The translations under genes and the position numbers were made by a program. The notes under the pieces were generated by a model. It saw only the letters and a program-made list of their open reading frames with translations, was not told the DNA's origin and made no database searches. From Chara braunii (lineage: Eukaryota; Streptophyta; Charophyceae; Charales; Characeae): a stretch of 32,796 nt of DNA. How positions within the stretch are numbered: position 1 is the first letter of the stretch; each line of letters begins with the position of its first letter. Of this stretch, positions 20,118 through 29,574 are shown piece after piece. The stretch is from NCBI GenBank assembly GCA_003427395.1, contig BFEA01000119.1, positions 1,743,400 through 1,776,195 on the forward strand, written 5' to 3'.

Positions 20118-21190
20118 GTCATCAACTTTATTAGTTTCTCGGGATCGGGCCTCCGCCCCTCCTTATCGCAAATGAACCCTAGTATCTTGATGGAGGATAT
20201 GCCCCAACGACTCTTAGTCCCGCTTACCGTGAGGTTGGCGTCGTCTAGTTTCTCAAGGACGTTCCTGACATCTTTCATATGGTCGTCCACAAACTTTCTA
20301 ACCCCCGGGAAAACCTTTGTCTCATCCTGCTCGACCTGTCCTTTTATCGGGAAATCATCGAGGAAAACCTCCACCTTCTCCGGTATGAACTCCTTGAGGA
20401 CTGCGATCATGGCCCTTTGGAACATGGCTACCCCATTCGTCCAGCCCATTGGTGCCACCATCATCTGAACTAACCCTAAGGGTGTATGCATGGCGGTCAT
20501 GTGCCTGTCCCGGTAATCCAAGGGGATTTCGTCATATCCCGAAAAGAGGTCGCAGATAGAGTATATCGAGCGACCTGCCGATCCTTCCGCTAGCAAGTCC
20601 GCCTCAGGTATAGACCCCACGTCTCTTATGGTGACCGCATTGGTCCTCTGGAGGTTTTGGATCCATCTCAGTTTGTTGCTACCCCCCTTCCTTAGAAAGA
20701 ACCACTTATTGGAGTAGGCACTCTTGCAAGGCTCAACGACGAATGTCCTGATCCTTTCCTTGATGAAGGTCACTATCTCTTCTTTCTCCTTTTGAGCGTA
20801 CTTCCACTGAGGCCTGTCTTTCCAGGGTACGTGCGGGACCGTGTGGATTTGGGCCGGCTGAGCATACCTTGGGTCGATTCTCCCCCTCTCTGAGTCATCA
20901 AAGGCAATGGCCTTATCGCAGCCCCTCAAGGTCATTGCTATAAACCCTTTTTCCTCCTCCGTGACATTTTTATCTCCTATATCAATTTTTGTCAGTCTAT
21001 CGGCCGTTATTCTCTGCCCTTCCGTCTCTTTCCTCTTCCGGATGATTTCGGCTATCTCCTCTTCCGATATTGTAGCTTCCCTCATTCTATCCCGGTTGAC
21101 CGCGGCGGGTTTTACTTTCTCCGCCACGGTTTTGTGCTTCTTAACTCCGCCGGCTAGGGGGATCCCTCCAAAAAAGACAAACTGATGCAC
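20114..21190 (-). pseudogene. Ty3/gypsy reverse transcriptase, 358-codon open stretch
   Basis: Copies element RNA to DNA. RT blocks appear in order: IDPRYAQPAQIHTVPHVPWK upstream, LRKGGSNKLRWIQNLQRTN, catalytic Asp214 in SICDLFSGYDEIPL, MVAPMGWTNGVAMFQRAM, the Asp pair in EVFLDDFPIKG (residues 276-279), then KILGFICDKEGRRPDPEKL. The catalytic box is F-L-D-D rather than the commoner Y-[VIL]-D-D. The frame ends in a TGA at 20114-20116, but family-like PSPLKSITEV follows directly. The stop therefore replaces the usual Trp, and a second TGA at 20081-20083 follows in the same frame. The 5' join to the preceding frame is shifted near 21175. Confidence 0.92.
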
Positions 21191-21476
21191 CCACCGAACT
21201 CCTCCTCCTCCTCCTCCTTCTCGTACCCCATACCGTTAATTACAATCCTATCCCCCACGTCCTCGATCTCTAATTGGTCCCTCTTGGGTCCCCTATCCGT
21301 CAAGGGTACTTCCTCTAGACGGACTCGGCACACCCTCGTCTGGGCCCCCTTGCGCCTAGTAAGGCTGGTCCGGTTTCGTTCATCTTGAGCGTTTACAGTC
21401 TTTAGGACCACTCGGATTCCATCAGGGCTTTGGATCGAGAGGGTGTACCGCTCTCAGCCAGGTTCTTCCAAGGATC
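21154..21476 (-). pseudogene. protease C-terminus and protease-RT linker
   Basis: Directly after the TAA that closes the upstream frame, LILGRTWLRAVH is the family-typical end of a retropepsin domain. It continues, after a frameshift near 21440, as TLSIQSPDGIRVVLKTVNAQ and ends in a Glu-rich stretch (KEEEEEEFGG) before RT. Both the stop and the shifts are seen directly; joining these parts into one polyprotein is inference from family architecture. Confidence 0.7.
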
Positions 21477-21478
21477 AA

Positions 21479-22835
21479 TTAAGAGGAGCATTCTTTTACC
21501 GAAAAGATTGGAACTGTGGCCTCAACCCCAGCTACCTCAATCACAGGGTTATGATATACCCCTTCCGCCGGTTGCAGCTTTTTGTCGGCTACCACCATCG
21601 ACATTGCCACCCCTCGATCTATCTCCAAACCTAGTTCCTGTGCGATGGAGTCCCTACAAACCGTAGACTCGGACCCGTTGTCTGCTAGAGCCCTCATCTT
21701 TTTTTCACTTTCTATCGCCTGGAGCTGGCTGCTACCTAGCACATAGAATTTCTTGGCCTTTTTTCCCGATAAGAAGTTGGCAGGTAGCTCCTCCAGGGTA
21801 ATGCGGGAAGCCTGCGCTTCTTCCTTGGCTGGGCCTTCCACCGGTACCATGGGTCCCCCAACGATCGGGACTCTAACCTTCCTAGTGATGCTTAGGAGTT
21901 CCTCCCTGACACTTTTGCTCGCGGCTAGATATTCTAACAGGGTGCACTGCATGGGCTGCATCAGAGTCCTCCTAAGAGGTGCTACTGTGTCTATCTCATC
22001 CAGAGTGCACTTCATTTCGAATTTTTTTGGTCCCCTTTTCTTAGGCGATTTTGGTGATGTGGGCTCCTCCTTCTTTTCCTCCACCGTTTTTGCATCGGTC
22101 ATAGGCTGGTCATTGTCGCCGCTTTTTACCTCCGTACTTTCTGTCATGCTTGCTTGGTTCTCAGATGTCTCAGCCCCGACCTGTGTCCTCACCCTTAGGC
22201 ATGGCCTCTCCTCCTCGGTCTGTGTATCTATGAACTTGATGCTCGATACTTGGGGTTCCCTAATGGATAACCCTCCCGATGACTCCACCATTTGGATGTG
22301 AGCGGTGTTGGAGGAGCTTCCGACTTCCGGTTTCTTTCCTAGTCTAGCCTCCTGAAGAGCCACCATTTTGTCCACGTTTACCTTCATCGATGGGTAAAGG
22401 GAGACTGCTTCGCCGCTATCCCCCCACACAACCCACTTGTTTTCATTCAGCTTGACCACTCCCAATCTCAAAGCCTCCGTGAGATAAGGGCAGTCCCTTT
22501 TCATGTGGTTTTCCTCATTGCAGTAGACACACCCTGCCCGAGCTTGGGGATTGTTGGGGCGCGGACCTCCTTGTGCTGTTGTCGCTATGGGCGCAGGCGG
22601 AGCCGGTTGTGTCGGAGTCGGGGGTGGTGCTGCTCTCACCTCCGGTCGCAGCCCAGGGGCCCTAGCTTGAGGGGCGTCTCCCCACCTTCCATCCCTAGCA
22701 TCCTTCCAATGGGAATTTCCCCAATCAGAACCACGATTCCCCCCTATCTCCCTGTCGTTCCTCCAACCTCCCTGGCCACTTGATTCGTTCCTCCACCCGG
22801 TAGGCCGATCTCCCCTCAGGGAATAGGGGGACCAG
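21479..22835 (-). pseudogene. Gag nucleocapsid CCHC knuckle plus retropepsin
   Basis: The frame is open upstream of its first ATG (22639) to about 22835, through a Gly/Arg/Trp-rich stretch. A single CCHC knuckle, CVYCNEENHMKRDC (C-x2-C-x4-H-x4-C, 22490-22531), binds genomic RNA. A long acidic, Ser/Thr/Lys-rich linker follows, then the aspartic protease core RALADNGSESTVCRDSIAQE. The expected Asp-Thr/Ser-Gly is Asp-Asn-Gly (21674-21682), which may weaken the enzyme. The frame stops at a TAA (21479-21481) within the protease domain. The knuckle shows Gag-Pol origin; the exact Gag/Pol boundary is not visible. Confidence 0.85.
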
Positions 22836-23854
22836 GTGGCGGTCTATCGTTCCCCCTCGGACCATCATTCCGTGTCCCTTGCATGTTGCGGAGAGCCATG
22901 TCCAAGGTTTCTTTCATGTATTCTCTTACGTCTACTCCTCCCCCTGTGAAAACCACTTCGGCTACTTTCTCGAAATTTGCAGAATCCCTCGGACCTCCTT
23001 CCCCTTTTCTTCGGGCAGATGCAGCATGAACATTACGCACCTGTCCACTTTGGACAGCATGCCCCTATCCACTAGGGCTTGGGACAGACGCTTGAACCTA
23101 CGGGTAAAGGCCACCAAACTCTCCCTTTCCCCACTTGTAATACGTCTCAAGCCCTCCACGGTCGGGATCAGGTCATCACAGGCGAAAGTCTGCAATAAGC
23201 TTGCCCTGAAGGTCCTCCATCGTCCGTCTGAAGGGTAGATAGCTCGGATCGCGGTGTCTAGCTCGGGGTCTGAGTGCTGGATGAAATAATTGATCCACTC
23301 CCTCTCGGAGAATCTCTTGCGGTAAGCGTAGCTTTCCCATTTCTCCACGAACCCTGTCACATCTCGATCATAAAAAAAAAGCGCCTCTAGACCCAGGTTG
23401 ACGTCATAATAGGGCACCCGTTGGTCGTCATATCGGCGAAAATAAGGACCTTCCATAGGTTCATCGGTTGCCGGATCGTATGGCTCGTACCACGAGGGAT
23501 CGGGCTCCTCTATCCGACCTCGAAGTCTTGATGGCTTCCAGGGATCTTCCCCGTAGCGGCCCCGCTCATCCGGCCAGTCCGCTTCCAACCGAGAGTGGTC
23601 CGGCCCTCTAAAACTCCTCCGGGCCTCCATCCCTTGACTCCTGTCCGTTATCTCTTGTCCCTCTCCCAAGTTCCTTCTGCGAAACGAGCCCAGAGAAAAA
23701 CCCCTCTCTCTAGCTCTACCCCCCTCTTGCGACCTGCTAGATACCGCTCCGTCCGGTGGTCTAAGGGGACGCTGAAGCACTCTCGGTCTTTGCTTAAATC
23801 AGCTTTCTTTATCCGAACCCCCTCTTCTTCAGTACCTTCTATGATTCTAACCAT
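22816..23854 (-). pseudogene. Gag capsid region, frameshifted
   Basis: Structural protein that forms the particle. The main stretch (23780-22962) has a charged N-terminus, then EKWESYAYRKRFSEREWINY, DGRWRTFRASLLQTF and GERESLVAFTRRFKRLSQAL, the typical retrotransposon capsid pattern. After ILQISRK the frame is lost; a second frame (to 22816) supplies ANFEKVAEVVFTGGGVDVREY and YMKETLDMALRNMQG, so one indel sits near 22975. Another near 22835 leads to the nucleocapsid frame. An ATG at 23852-23854 overlaps the stop of ORF B by eight bases and opens a 68-codon acidic frame; it may be the real Gag start, shifted later. Confidence 0.8.
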
Positions 23855-24263
23855 CCCCTAGGACTATCTCCTCCATGATTTGAACTAGCGCTCTCCACTC
23901 GTCCGACCCGTCCAGGAAAGCGTCCGGAATAGTGGGGACTGACCTACCCCCTCGCGGGTACGTCCTACACCCCAACGAGTAGAAATAGTTAATTTCATAA
24001 GCCCCCAACAGCTGCCTCTCAAGCTGCGCGTGACCGATCGCCTCCTCCCAGCTATCCAAATACCCGGCCGCTCTATCTACACCCTCTTCCATGTACAAGG
24101 CTATGTCGAAGTGCCCGTTCCACCAGTAGAAGATATAACACCAAACATCTACTCCGCCGACATCACCTACACTAATCCCTGCGGGTTCAAACTCCAACGG
24201 CCTCAAGCTCATGGACCCGCCACTCTCATCACACGCTTCACTATCCCCACTAGCACTTTCCAT
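23847..24263 (-). CDS. ORF B: unknown protein, paralog of ORF C, 138 aa
   Basis: An intact minus-strand ORF between ORF C and Gag. After an acidic start (MESASGDSEACDESGGS) comes a domain with VDVWCYIFYWWNGHFDIALY, WEEAIGH, YFYSLGCRTYPRGGRS and IPDAFLDGSDEW. About 54 of 99 residues match ORF C by my alignment, so the two arose by tandem duplication inside the element. Its ATG lies 55 bases upstream of the stop of ORF C, and its own stop overlaps a possible Gag ATG. Alternating aromatic residues suggest a beta-rich fold. I know no named family. It sits where some elements carry extra proteins, but function is unknown. Confidence 0.6.
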   Translation of the reverse strand: MESASGDSEACDESGGSMSLRPLEFEPAGISVGDVGGVDVWCYIFYWWNGHFDIALYMEEGVDRAAGYLDSWEEAIGHAQLERQLLGAYEINYFYSLGCRTYPRGGRSVPTIPDAFLDGSDEWRALVQIMEEIVLGDG

Positions 24264-24568
24264 CCATCCGATTCATCAAGATAAGCGTCCGGAATCACCG
24301 GCGTCGAGCGACCACCTCTTAGGTAGATTCGATATCCTAGAGAGTAGAAATACTTGAATCCATAACCCCTCAATTCTCCTCGCGAACAACGGGAGTGACC
24401 TATCGCCTCTTCCCACCCCCGAAGGAAGTCCTCTCCTTGATCCTGACCCTCCTCTACATAGACACCTACATCAAAGTCCCCTGTCCATAGTCTAAAGGAG
24501 TAGCACCACACATCAACACTTCCGTGTGTACACAAACTAATCCATTCGGGAGTGGCTTCTAGGCTCAT
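24209..24568 (-). CDS. ORF C: unknown protein, paralog of ORF B, 119 aa
   Basis: An intact minus-strand ORF upstream of ORF B. It lacks the acidic leader and begins with MSLEATPEWISLC, followed by VDVWCYSFRLWTGDFDVGVY, WEEAIGH, KYFYSLGYRIYLRGGRS and IPDAYLDESDGW, matching ORF B block by block. An in-frame TGA lies just before the ATG, which supports this start. Both copies remain open while gag-pol around them is broken, which could be chance given their length. No signal peptide, membrane segment or known motif is visible. Confidence 0.6.
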   Translation of the reverse strand: MSLEATPEWISLCTHGSVDVWCYSFRLWTGDFDVGVYVEEGQDQGEDFLRGWEEAIGHSRCSRGELRGYGFKYFYSLGYRIYLRGGRSTPVIPDAYLDESDGWKVLVGIVKRVMRVAGP

Positions 24569-25172
24569 TCAGTATATTCAAAAGAAACTTCCCTCAATTC
24601 TCACTTCCTTTTGGCCACTCGAGAGACCACCTCTAATCCGCGAGGAAAAGAAGCCTGTGAGCTCAGAAGGATCGAATGGACCAGAGAAGGAACTTCGTCT
24701 CACTCGGCTACCTTCCTGTCCTCCCCCCCTGAGAGACTCCTCCCCACTCCCGGCCTAGAGACTAGCCGCGGACACAGGTTATCCCCGAGGAAGGGTCGCA
24801 ACCCCCTCCCCGGAGTCGGACCGAAGTCACACACCCGCGCCCTATGTCCCCCACTGAACCGACCTCTAGTCCTAATTAGCCTATCCGGTACCACGCCTCT
24901 ACTCGGCCCACCTCAGGCGTGGAATTACCCGGGTTCCAGGACAGGATCCACCTATGTATCGGAAATCGCTAGCCTATGTACTCCCTCCCCATTCTCCTCA
25001 TCGTGAACTCTTCGCACTTCATTCTCTTCTCCCTTTTACTCCTCCTGCTGCCTCTTTTCTCTCTTGGAATCACTGGAAAAAAATCGGGAAATTTGAAAAA
25101 AAAGGGTGGGAAGAGCGGAGCTTTAGGAAGAGGCTCTCAGGTGAGGTTGATAAGTATACGTACCTTGGGCCT
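24569..25172. other. retrotransposon 5' region without clear ORF
   Basis: Lies between ORF C and ORF A. Frames on both strands are short and change composition along their length. A purine-rich stretch lies at 25075-25140. It may hold degraded coding sequence or leader RNA. Confidence 0.4.
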
Positions 25173-25718
25173 TCAATACTCGTTATCGTAGTCCCAATAA
25201 TCCCCCAGTTCCGAGTCTGAGAAATCGGCTAGACACCGGTCCACCCAGGAGTCGGCCTCCGATCCCTCGTCCAAGGTCCCCCAAGTACCCCCTTCTTCTT
25301 GAATGCCCTCGCTATGATGGTTAGGTATCTCCCTTTCTCCCCCTCGCCCCAGTACCCGTAGCACAACTCTCCTCTCCCCCAAGTCCCGAACTGGTGTCGT
25401 TTGAGAGTCTCGCTCCCTTGCGGGAGTTGGAACCGTTGTCAGCCCCCGTGGATCGAGAATCGAAACCCCTAACCCCTCTTTAGACACAATTTCTCTTGCG
25501 GGACTTCGCCCCTGGGTAGGTGCCCTCCACAACCCGTGCGGATCAAGAACACTTGGTGACCCCCTTGGATCCCAAATAGACAGCGCTACTGGCCCCTCTC
25601 GGACCCCTCTCCCCGATCCCTCTCTTTCTCTCTCCCTCTCTCCCCCTTGAGCAGACCCCCTTATACTATTTCCCCGGATTGTTCTTCTCTCTCCCCTTTC
25701 GTCGTTCTTCACCCTCAT
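25173..25718 (-). CDS. ORF A: Arg/Glu-rich protein with acidic tail, 181 aa
   Basis: The first ORF after the PBS, about 440 bases downstream of it. An ATG at 25718 opens a highly charged N-terminus (GGEREREREGSGRG). An internal repeat follows, in which WDPRG, LDPHG and LDPRG recur with interleaved Pro/Thr stretches (PTQGRSPARE, PTPARERDSQ). The C-terminus is acidic and aromatic, ending DSELGDYWDYDNEY. Such composition suggests a disordered protein. No known family. It may be an extra retroelement ORF or an upstream part of Gag now separated by decay. Confidence 0.4.
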   Translation of the reverse strand: MRVKNDERGERRTIRGNSIRGSAQGGEREREREGSGRGVREGPVALSIWDPRGSPSVLDPHGLWRAPTQGRSPAREIVSKEGLGVSILDPRGLTTVPTPARERDSQTTPVRDLGERRVVLRVLGRGGEREIPNHHSEGIQEEGGTWGTLDEGSEADSWVDRCLADFSDSELGDYWDYDNEY

Positions 25719-26156
25719 TCAGACCCCTCAGGCAAACTGTGCTCCCCCTTAGCTTTTCAAGTTTTAGAAATAAACAAGCGCAAAAACCAAGTACACGAAA
25801 AGGAACTGACCTGTTTTTACCCCTCGAAGGCCGGAAGTGGGAGCCGAGATCGCAAGCGGGCCGGAGCGGACCTGCAAAAAGAACCAAAGAGATTAGCCCC
25901 AACGCCCGAAAACCCCTCGCCCCCGCAAAAACCCAACAACAAAACCCCACCCCGATAAACCCCTTGCCGACGTCGCTCGAGAAGAAACGTGATCACCGTG
26001 AAGAATCTGTTAGAGACTACCTTGAAGACACGTGTTGAAGAACTTGATGCTGAAATTTTGATGAACGGCGCGAACACACTTCACCGCTACCTGTCACGCT
26101 GGTCCTCCCTCACCCCGTAATTGTTGAGCCAGCCGCGGCCACGGGAGAAATGCTCA
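25719..26156. other. retrotransposon leader region
   Basis: Non-coding-looking sequence between the PBS and ORF A on the minus strand. It would contain the packaging signal in an intact element, but no motif can be identified by eye. Confidence 0.4.
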
Positions 26157-26174
26157 TCCCCGGCAACGGCGCCA
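26157..26174 (-). other. primer-binding site, tRNA-Asp(GUC)
   Basis: The minus strand reads TGGCGCCGTTGCCGGGGA, perfectly complementary to the last 18 bases (including CCA) of plant tRNA-Asp(GUC). It starts three bases after TGTCGGGC (26178 on the plus strand), so on the minus strand an LTR end ...GCCCGACA is followed by AAG and then the PBS. This fixes element orientation and its 5' end. Confidence 0.93.
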
Positions 26175-26177
26175 CTT

Positions 26178-26690
26178 TGTCGGGCTAGGATCCTGCCCCC
26201 TTTGTCCTCATTGGCTGCTGCTGAGACGACGGTCGGCTGACACCGAGGGCCGCTCCCCTTGCCTGCTAATCCCCTTACCACACCTCTCGCGGGCCCCCTA
26301 CGCGAGTCACGTGCAGCCTCGACTCATAGGCCCCACTTCCCTATCTGGAGAGCCCCCACTTTCGCTCCGAACAAGCCCCGGATCGTCGGCTTAAGTGCCC
26401 AAAAAAAGGAAAAAAAAAACTGTCATCAAACAATGAATGCTGTTTGAGTGGGACTCGCAGGATCCTGGTCCCTCAAGGAAAGACCAAGGCCGACTGCCAG
26501 ATAGCAGCCAGAACAGAGCTTTCTATATACGGACGGAGCTAGAAAATTTTAGACAGCAATTAGATCAAAATGTTTTGAAAGAACTGCGAGTTCCCTGGTT
26601 GGACAGAAAATCAGAGCAAAACTTTCCTGAACCCGGGCAGAGCCCTCCTGAACCAGAGTCCAAGAACAACAACAACAACAACTTTCGGGA
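26178..26690 (-). other. candidate 5' LTR (inner end only)
   Basis: Starts on the plus strand with TGTCGGGC, so on the minus strand it ends in CA next to the PBS, as an LTR should. Its outer end is not visible, and no second copy was found near the 3' end of the element. An A-rich run lies near 26400-26420. It may extend into the 237-bp repeats. Confidence 0.4.
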
Positions 26691-27880
26691 TCAGATAGGA
26701 AAAAGAGCAGAGCTTGGACAGAAACTGGAGCAGAACTTTCGAGCAAAACCAACGGAGCGGGACTTCCCGGTCGAATAGAAGACAGACCAGAACTCCATAG
26801 GCAGACAGAAAACAGACCAGAGCTTCGTAGCCAGACAGGAAACAAACCAGAGTTTTGCTTTCGGAACTTTCCTGGTCAGACCGGCAACAGAGTAGAACTT
26901 CGTTGGACCAGGGCCCAAAGGAACAACAACTTTTTGAGGATGGACATAAACTAGAGCAGAGCTTCAAGTTCAGACAAAAGGGAAAACTGCGGAGCGGAAC
27001 TTCGCGGTCCGACAGAAGACAGACTAGAACTCCGTGGGCAGACCGAAAACAGACCACAGCTTCGTAGCCAGACAGGAAACAAACCAGAGCTTTGTTTTCG
27101 GAACTTTCCTGGTCAGACCGGAAACGAAGCAGAACTTCGTTGGACCAGGGCCCAAAGGAACAACAACTTTTCGAGGATGGACATAAACTAGAGCAGAGCT
27201 TCGAGTTCAGACAAAAGGGAAAACAACGGAGCGGAACTTCGCGGTCCGACAGAAGAAAGACCAGAACTCCGTGGGCAGACCGAAAACAGACCATAGCTTC
27301 GTAGCCAGACAGGAAACAAACCAGAACTTTGTTTTCAAAACGTTCCTGGTCATACCGGAAACAGAGCAAAACTTCGTTGGACCACAACCCAAAGGAACAA
27401 CAACTTTTCGAGGATGGACATAAACTAGAGCAGAGCTTCGAGATCAGACAAAAGGAAAAACAGCGGAGCGAAACTTCGCAGTCCGACAGAAGACAGACCA
27501 GAACTCTGTGGGCAGACCGAAAACAGACCAGAGCTTCGTAGCCAGACAGGAAAAAAAACAGAGCTTTGTTTTCGGAACTTTCCTGGTCAAACCGGAAACA
27601 GAGCAGAACTTCGTTGGACCAGGGCCCAGAGGAACAACAACTTTTCGAGGATGGACATAAACTAGAGAAGAGCTTCGAGTTCAGACAAAAGGGAAACCAG
27701 CGGAGCGGAACTTCGCGGTCCGACAGAAAACAGACCAGAACTTCGTGGGCAGACCGAAAACAGACCAGAGCTTCGTAGCCAGACAGGAAACAAACCAGAT
27801 CTTTGTTTTCGAAACTTTCCTGGTCAGACCGNAAAACAGGGNAAAAATCCGTTTAACCAGGTCCCAAAAGAACTAAGGGC
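26690..27880. repeat. 237-bp tandem repeat, about 5 units
   Basis: Landmarks such as ttcggaactttcctggtcag recur every 237 bases (reading frames restart at 26855, 27092, 27329 and 27566). Because 237 is 79 codons, frames stay in phase: the minus strand is open for 258 codons, and the plus strand gives 70-codon frames each closed by the same TAG. Within a unit, cagaccgaaaacagaccaga and related words form about 30-base subrepeats. The last unit degenerates after ambiguous bases at 27832 and 27842. I do not call a gene because the open frames follow from repetition. Confidence 0.92.
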
Positions 27881-28218
27881 AGCCGGCGGCCCGAGCGGGG
27901 GCCGGATATCAGCTAGTCTATCCAGACGGCCCGCAGCACGCCAAGCTCGCATACCCCAAGAAAACTCGTCGAGCCCTCCCCGAGGAAGAGGCTTCCTGGT
28001 GTACGATCGGAGCTCATTGTCGGGCGCTCGTCCTTACCCTCCACCGTCTCCTTGGACCCGTCTGATCGCGAACGCGTCCTCAACCCGAGCAAGGCAGAAT
28101 TGCCCAGCTCAGCGAGAAGGCAAGACTCGCTCGGGGCCGACGTGACTTCCGTTTCCTTCCTGCCGCTCCTCCCCTACGTCCTTCTCTCCCTTTTTCTCTC
28201 TTTCTCCTTTCCTTTTTT

Positions 28219-28221
<3 letters not shown>

Positions 28222-28257
<36 letters not shown>
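28222..28257. repeat. (CT)n microsatellite
   Basis: About 17 consecutive CT dinucleotides embedded in longer pyrimidine-rich DNA (28170-28320). Confidence 0.93.
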
Positions 28258-28262
<5 letters not shown>

Positions 28263-29028
28263 TTTTCCTCCACTCTCTCTCATTCTCCTTTCCTTTTCTC
28301 CTTCGCTCTCCCTCTCTCTCGCTTCCGGAGCGCCCGACCTTGGCGCCGAGAGCGGTCCCCAACCTACGAATGTTGGGAGCTTTTGCGGTTACCCTGGTAG
28401 TGCGCAACCGGCTTGTTCCCTCTACCTACAAACGTTGTCTCGTTTTCCCCTCCCGCCTTTAAGGTACCTTGTCCCTGACCCTTCGCGAGCGAGTTCCCGC
28501 AGTCCGTCTCGTTGTTGGTCCGGCTGGCTATGTTCCTCCCTGGCGAAAAACTCATGCACCACCTCCGTCGTCGTCGCGTCCCCAGCTCGTGTCCTTAACT
28601 CCCTGGTGCGCGCGGTCGGCCAGCTCAAGGTCCCAAGAGCTCTCGGCTCCGCTGAGGAGCGTTTCTTGTGCGCGAAACGCGCGTGCGCCCTCACCTCGCA
28701 CGTCACCGCATCTACTTCGTGCGCCACTCCACGTATCTTCCCCGGCGCTACTCCCCGGGTGCAGCGCCCGTGCGCCCGTTCTTCAATACTGCCTCGACCC
28801 CCTCTCTCCTTCTCCCTTCCTCTCTCTCGCCTCCCTATCTCTCCCTCCCTCTCTCTCTCTCCCTTCGGGTCTGGCCTGCTATCGCGCGCAGCGAGCCGAC
28901 CGCACCTCCACCGACTTCTTTCTCTCCCCCTCTTTTGACGTTGGGCTCGTCGTCGGGAACAGTGTTGTGCGTGCGTACGCGGTTTCCTCCGTACGAGAAA
29001 GGAAACCCTTTATCCCCTTCTATCTCTC

Positions 29029-29030
<2 letters not shown>

Positions 29031-29098
<68 letters not shown>
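29031..29098. repeat. (TC)n microsatellite
   Basis: About 32 uninterrupted TC dinucleotides, the longest perfect dinucleotide run on this side of the window. Confidence 0.95.
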
Positions 29099-29100
<2 letters not shown>

Positions 29101-29415
29101 GTGAACTAGTCGATCCCTCCCTTCGCGCGGACTCATTTTCCCTCCCTCGTTCATGCGAGCGCAGTCGTGCACACCCGCGTACGAACTCTCCTCCTTCCTC
29201 CTTCGCTCCCGCGCGCCGCCAAGCCCCCTCGAGCTCTATCTCCCTCAACCCCCCCTCGCTCTCTCTCTCTCTCTCCCTCTTTCTTCTCTCTCCTTCTCTC
29301 CTGCTGTCTCTCTCTCTCCTCTTCCCCCGACCACTACTCCGGACAAAGACTAGAGGTCGGGCGCTGCATAAGAAAGAACTCGCCCTTTCGTGCGCTGCTC
29401 CTGCGCGACGATTCT

Positions 29416-29547
29416 GATTGGCTGAGATCGGATTGTGAGGGATCAACATGGCTTTCAACGGGCGATTACCCTCAAGCCCCCCCTTACCCTCCTCTACCCT
29501 ACTCTTCATCTTTCCCCGCATTTATCTCCCTTCTCGCAACTATAAAT
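29416..29547 (+). promoter_or_regulatory. candidate Pol II promoter (inverted CCAAT and TATA box)
   Basis: GATTGGCT at 29416-29423 is an inverted CCAAT element, and TATAAAT at 29541-29547 is a good TATA box about 120 bases downstream. A pyrimidine-rich initiator-like ctctctctcaactc follows about 25-30 bases on. The spacing suits plant promoters, but no convincing gene follows. Confidence 0.3.
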
Positions 29548-29574
29548 TCCGTCGGCGCACCCGCAAATCTCTCT

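Larger units (their letters stand above)
17644..26177 (-). mobile_element. degenerate Ty3/gypsy LTR retrotransposon with extra 5' ORFs
   Basis: Order on the minus strand: PBS, leader, extra ORF A, paralogous ORFs C and B, Gag, CCHC knuckle and protease, RT, RNase H, integrase. RNase H lying before integrase places it in the Ty3/gypsy (Metaviridae) group. At least six frameshifts and five in-frame stops break the coding region. The PBS fixes the 5' end at 26174-26178. The 3' end is only approximate, taken from a candidate polypurine tract. No LTR pair was found by eye, so one or both LTRs are lost, very diverged, or replaced by another repeat. Confidence 0.85.
27881..29410. other. CT-rich region, no supported gene
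   Basis: Long frames on both strands are rich in Ser/Leu/Pro or Arg/Glu and are driven by CT/GA bias. Two clean microsatellites lie here. The stretch 28480-28760 is G/C-rich with many CG dinucleotides and could be a CpG-island-like promoter flank, but no conserved protein was seen. Confidence 0.5.

Noticed and set aside
21753-22301. 182-codon plus-strand frame
   Set aside because: It is antisense to the Gag-protease frame, which has recognisable motifs.
26611-27387. 258-codon minus-strand repeat protein
   Set aside because: The open frame follows from the 237-bp period being a multiple of three; Cys/Phe/Leu-rich content is untypical and no start or family supports it.
28668-29521. Frames of 228-249 codons on both strands
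   Set aside because: Ser/Leu/Pro and Arg/Glu composition follows from CT-rich DNA and the (TC)n tract; no family motif.
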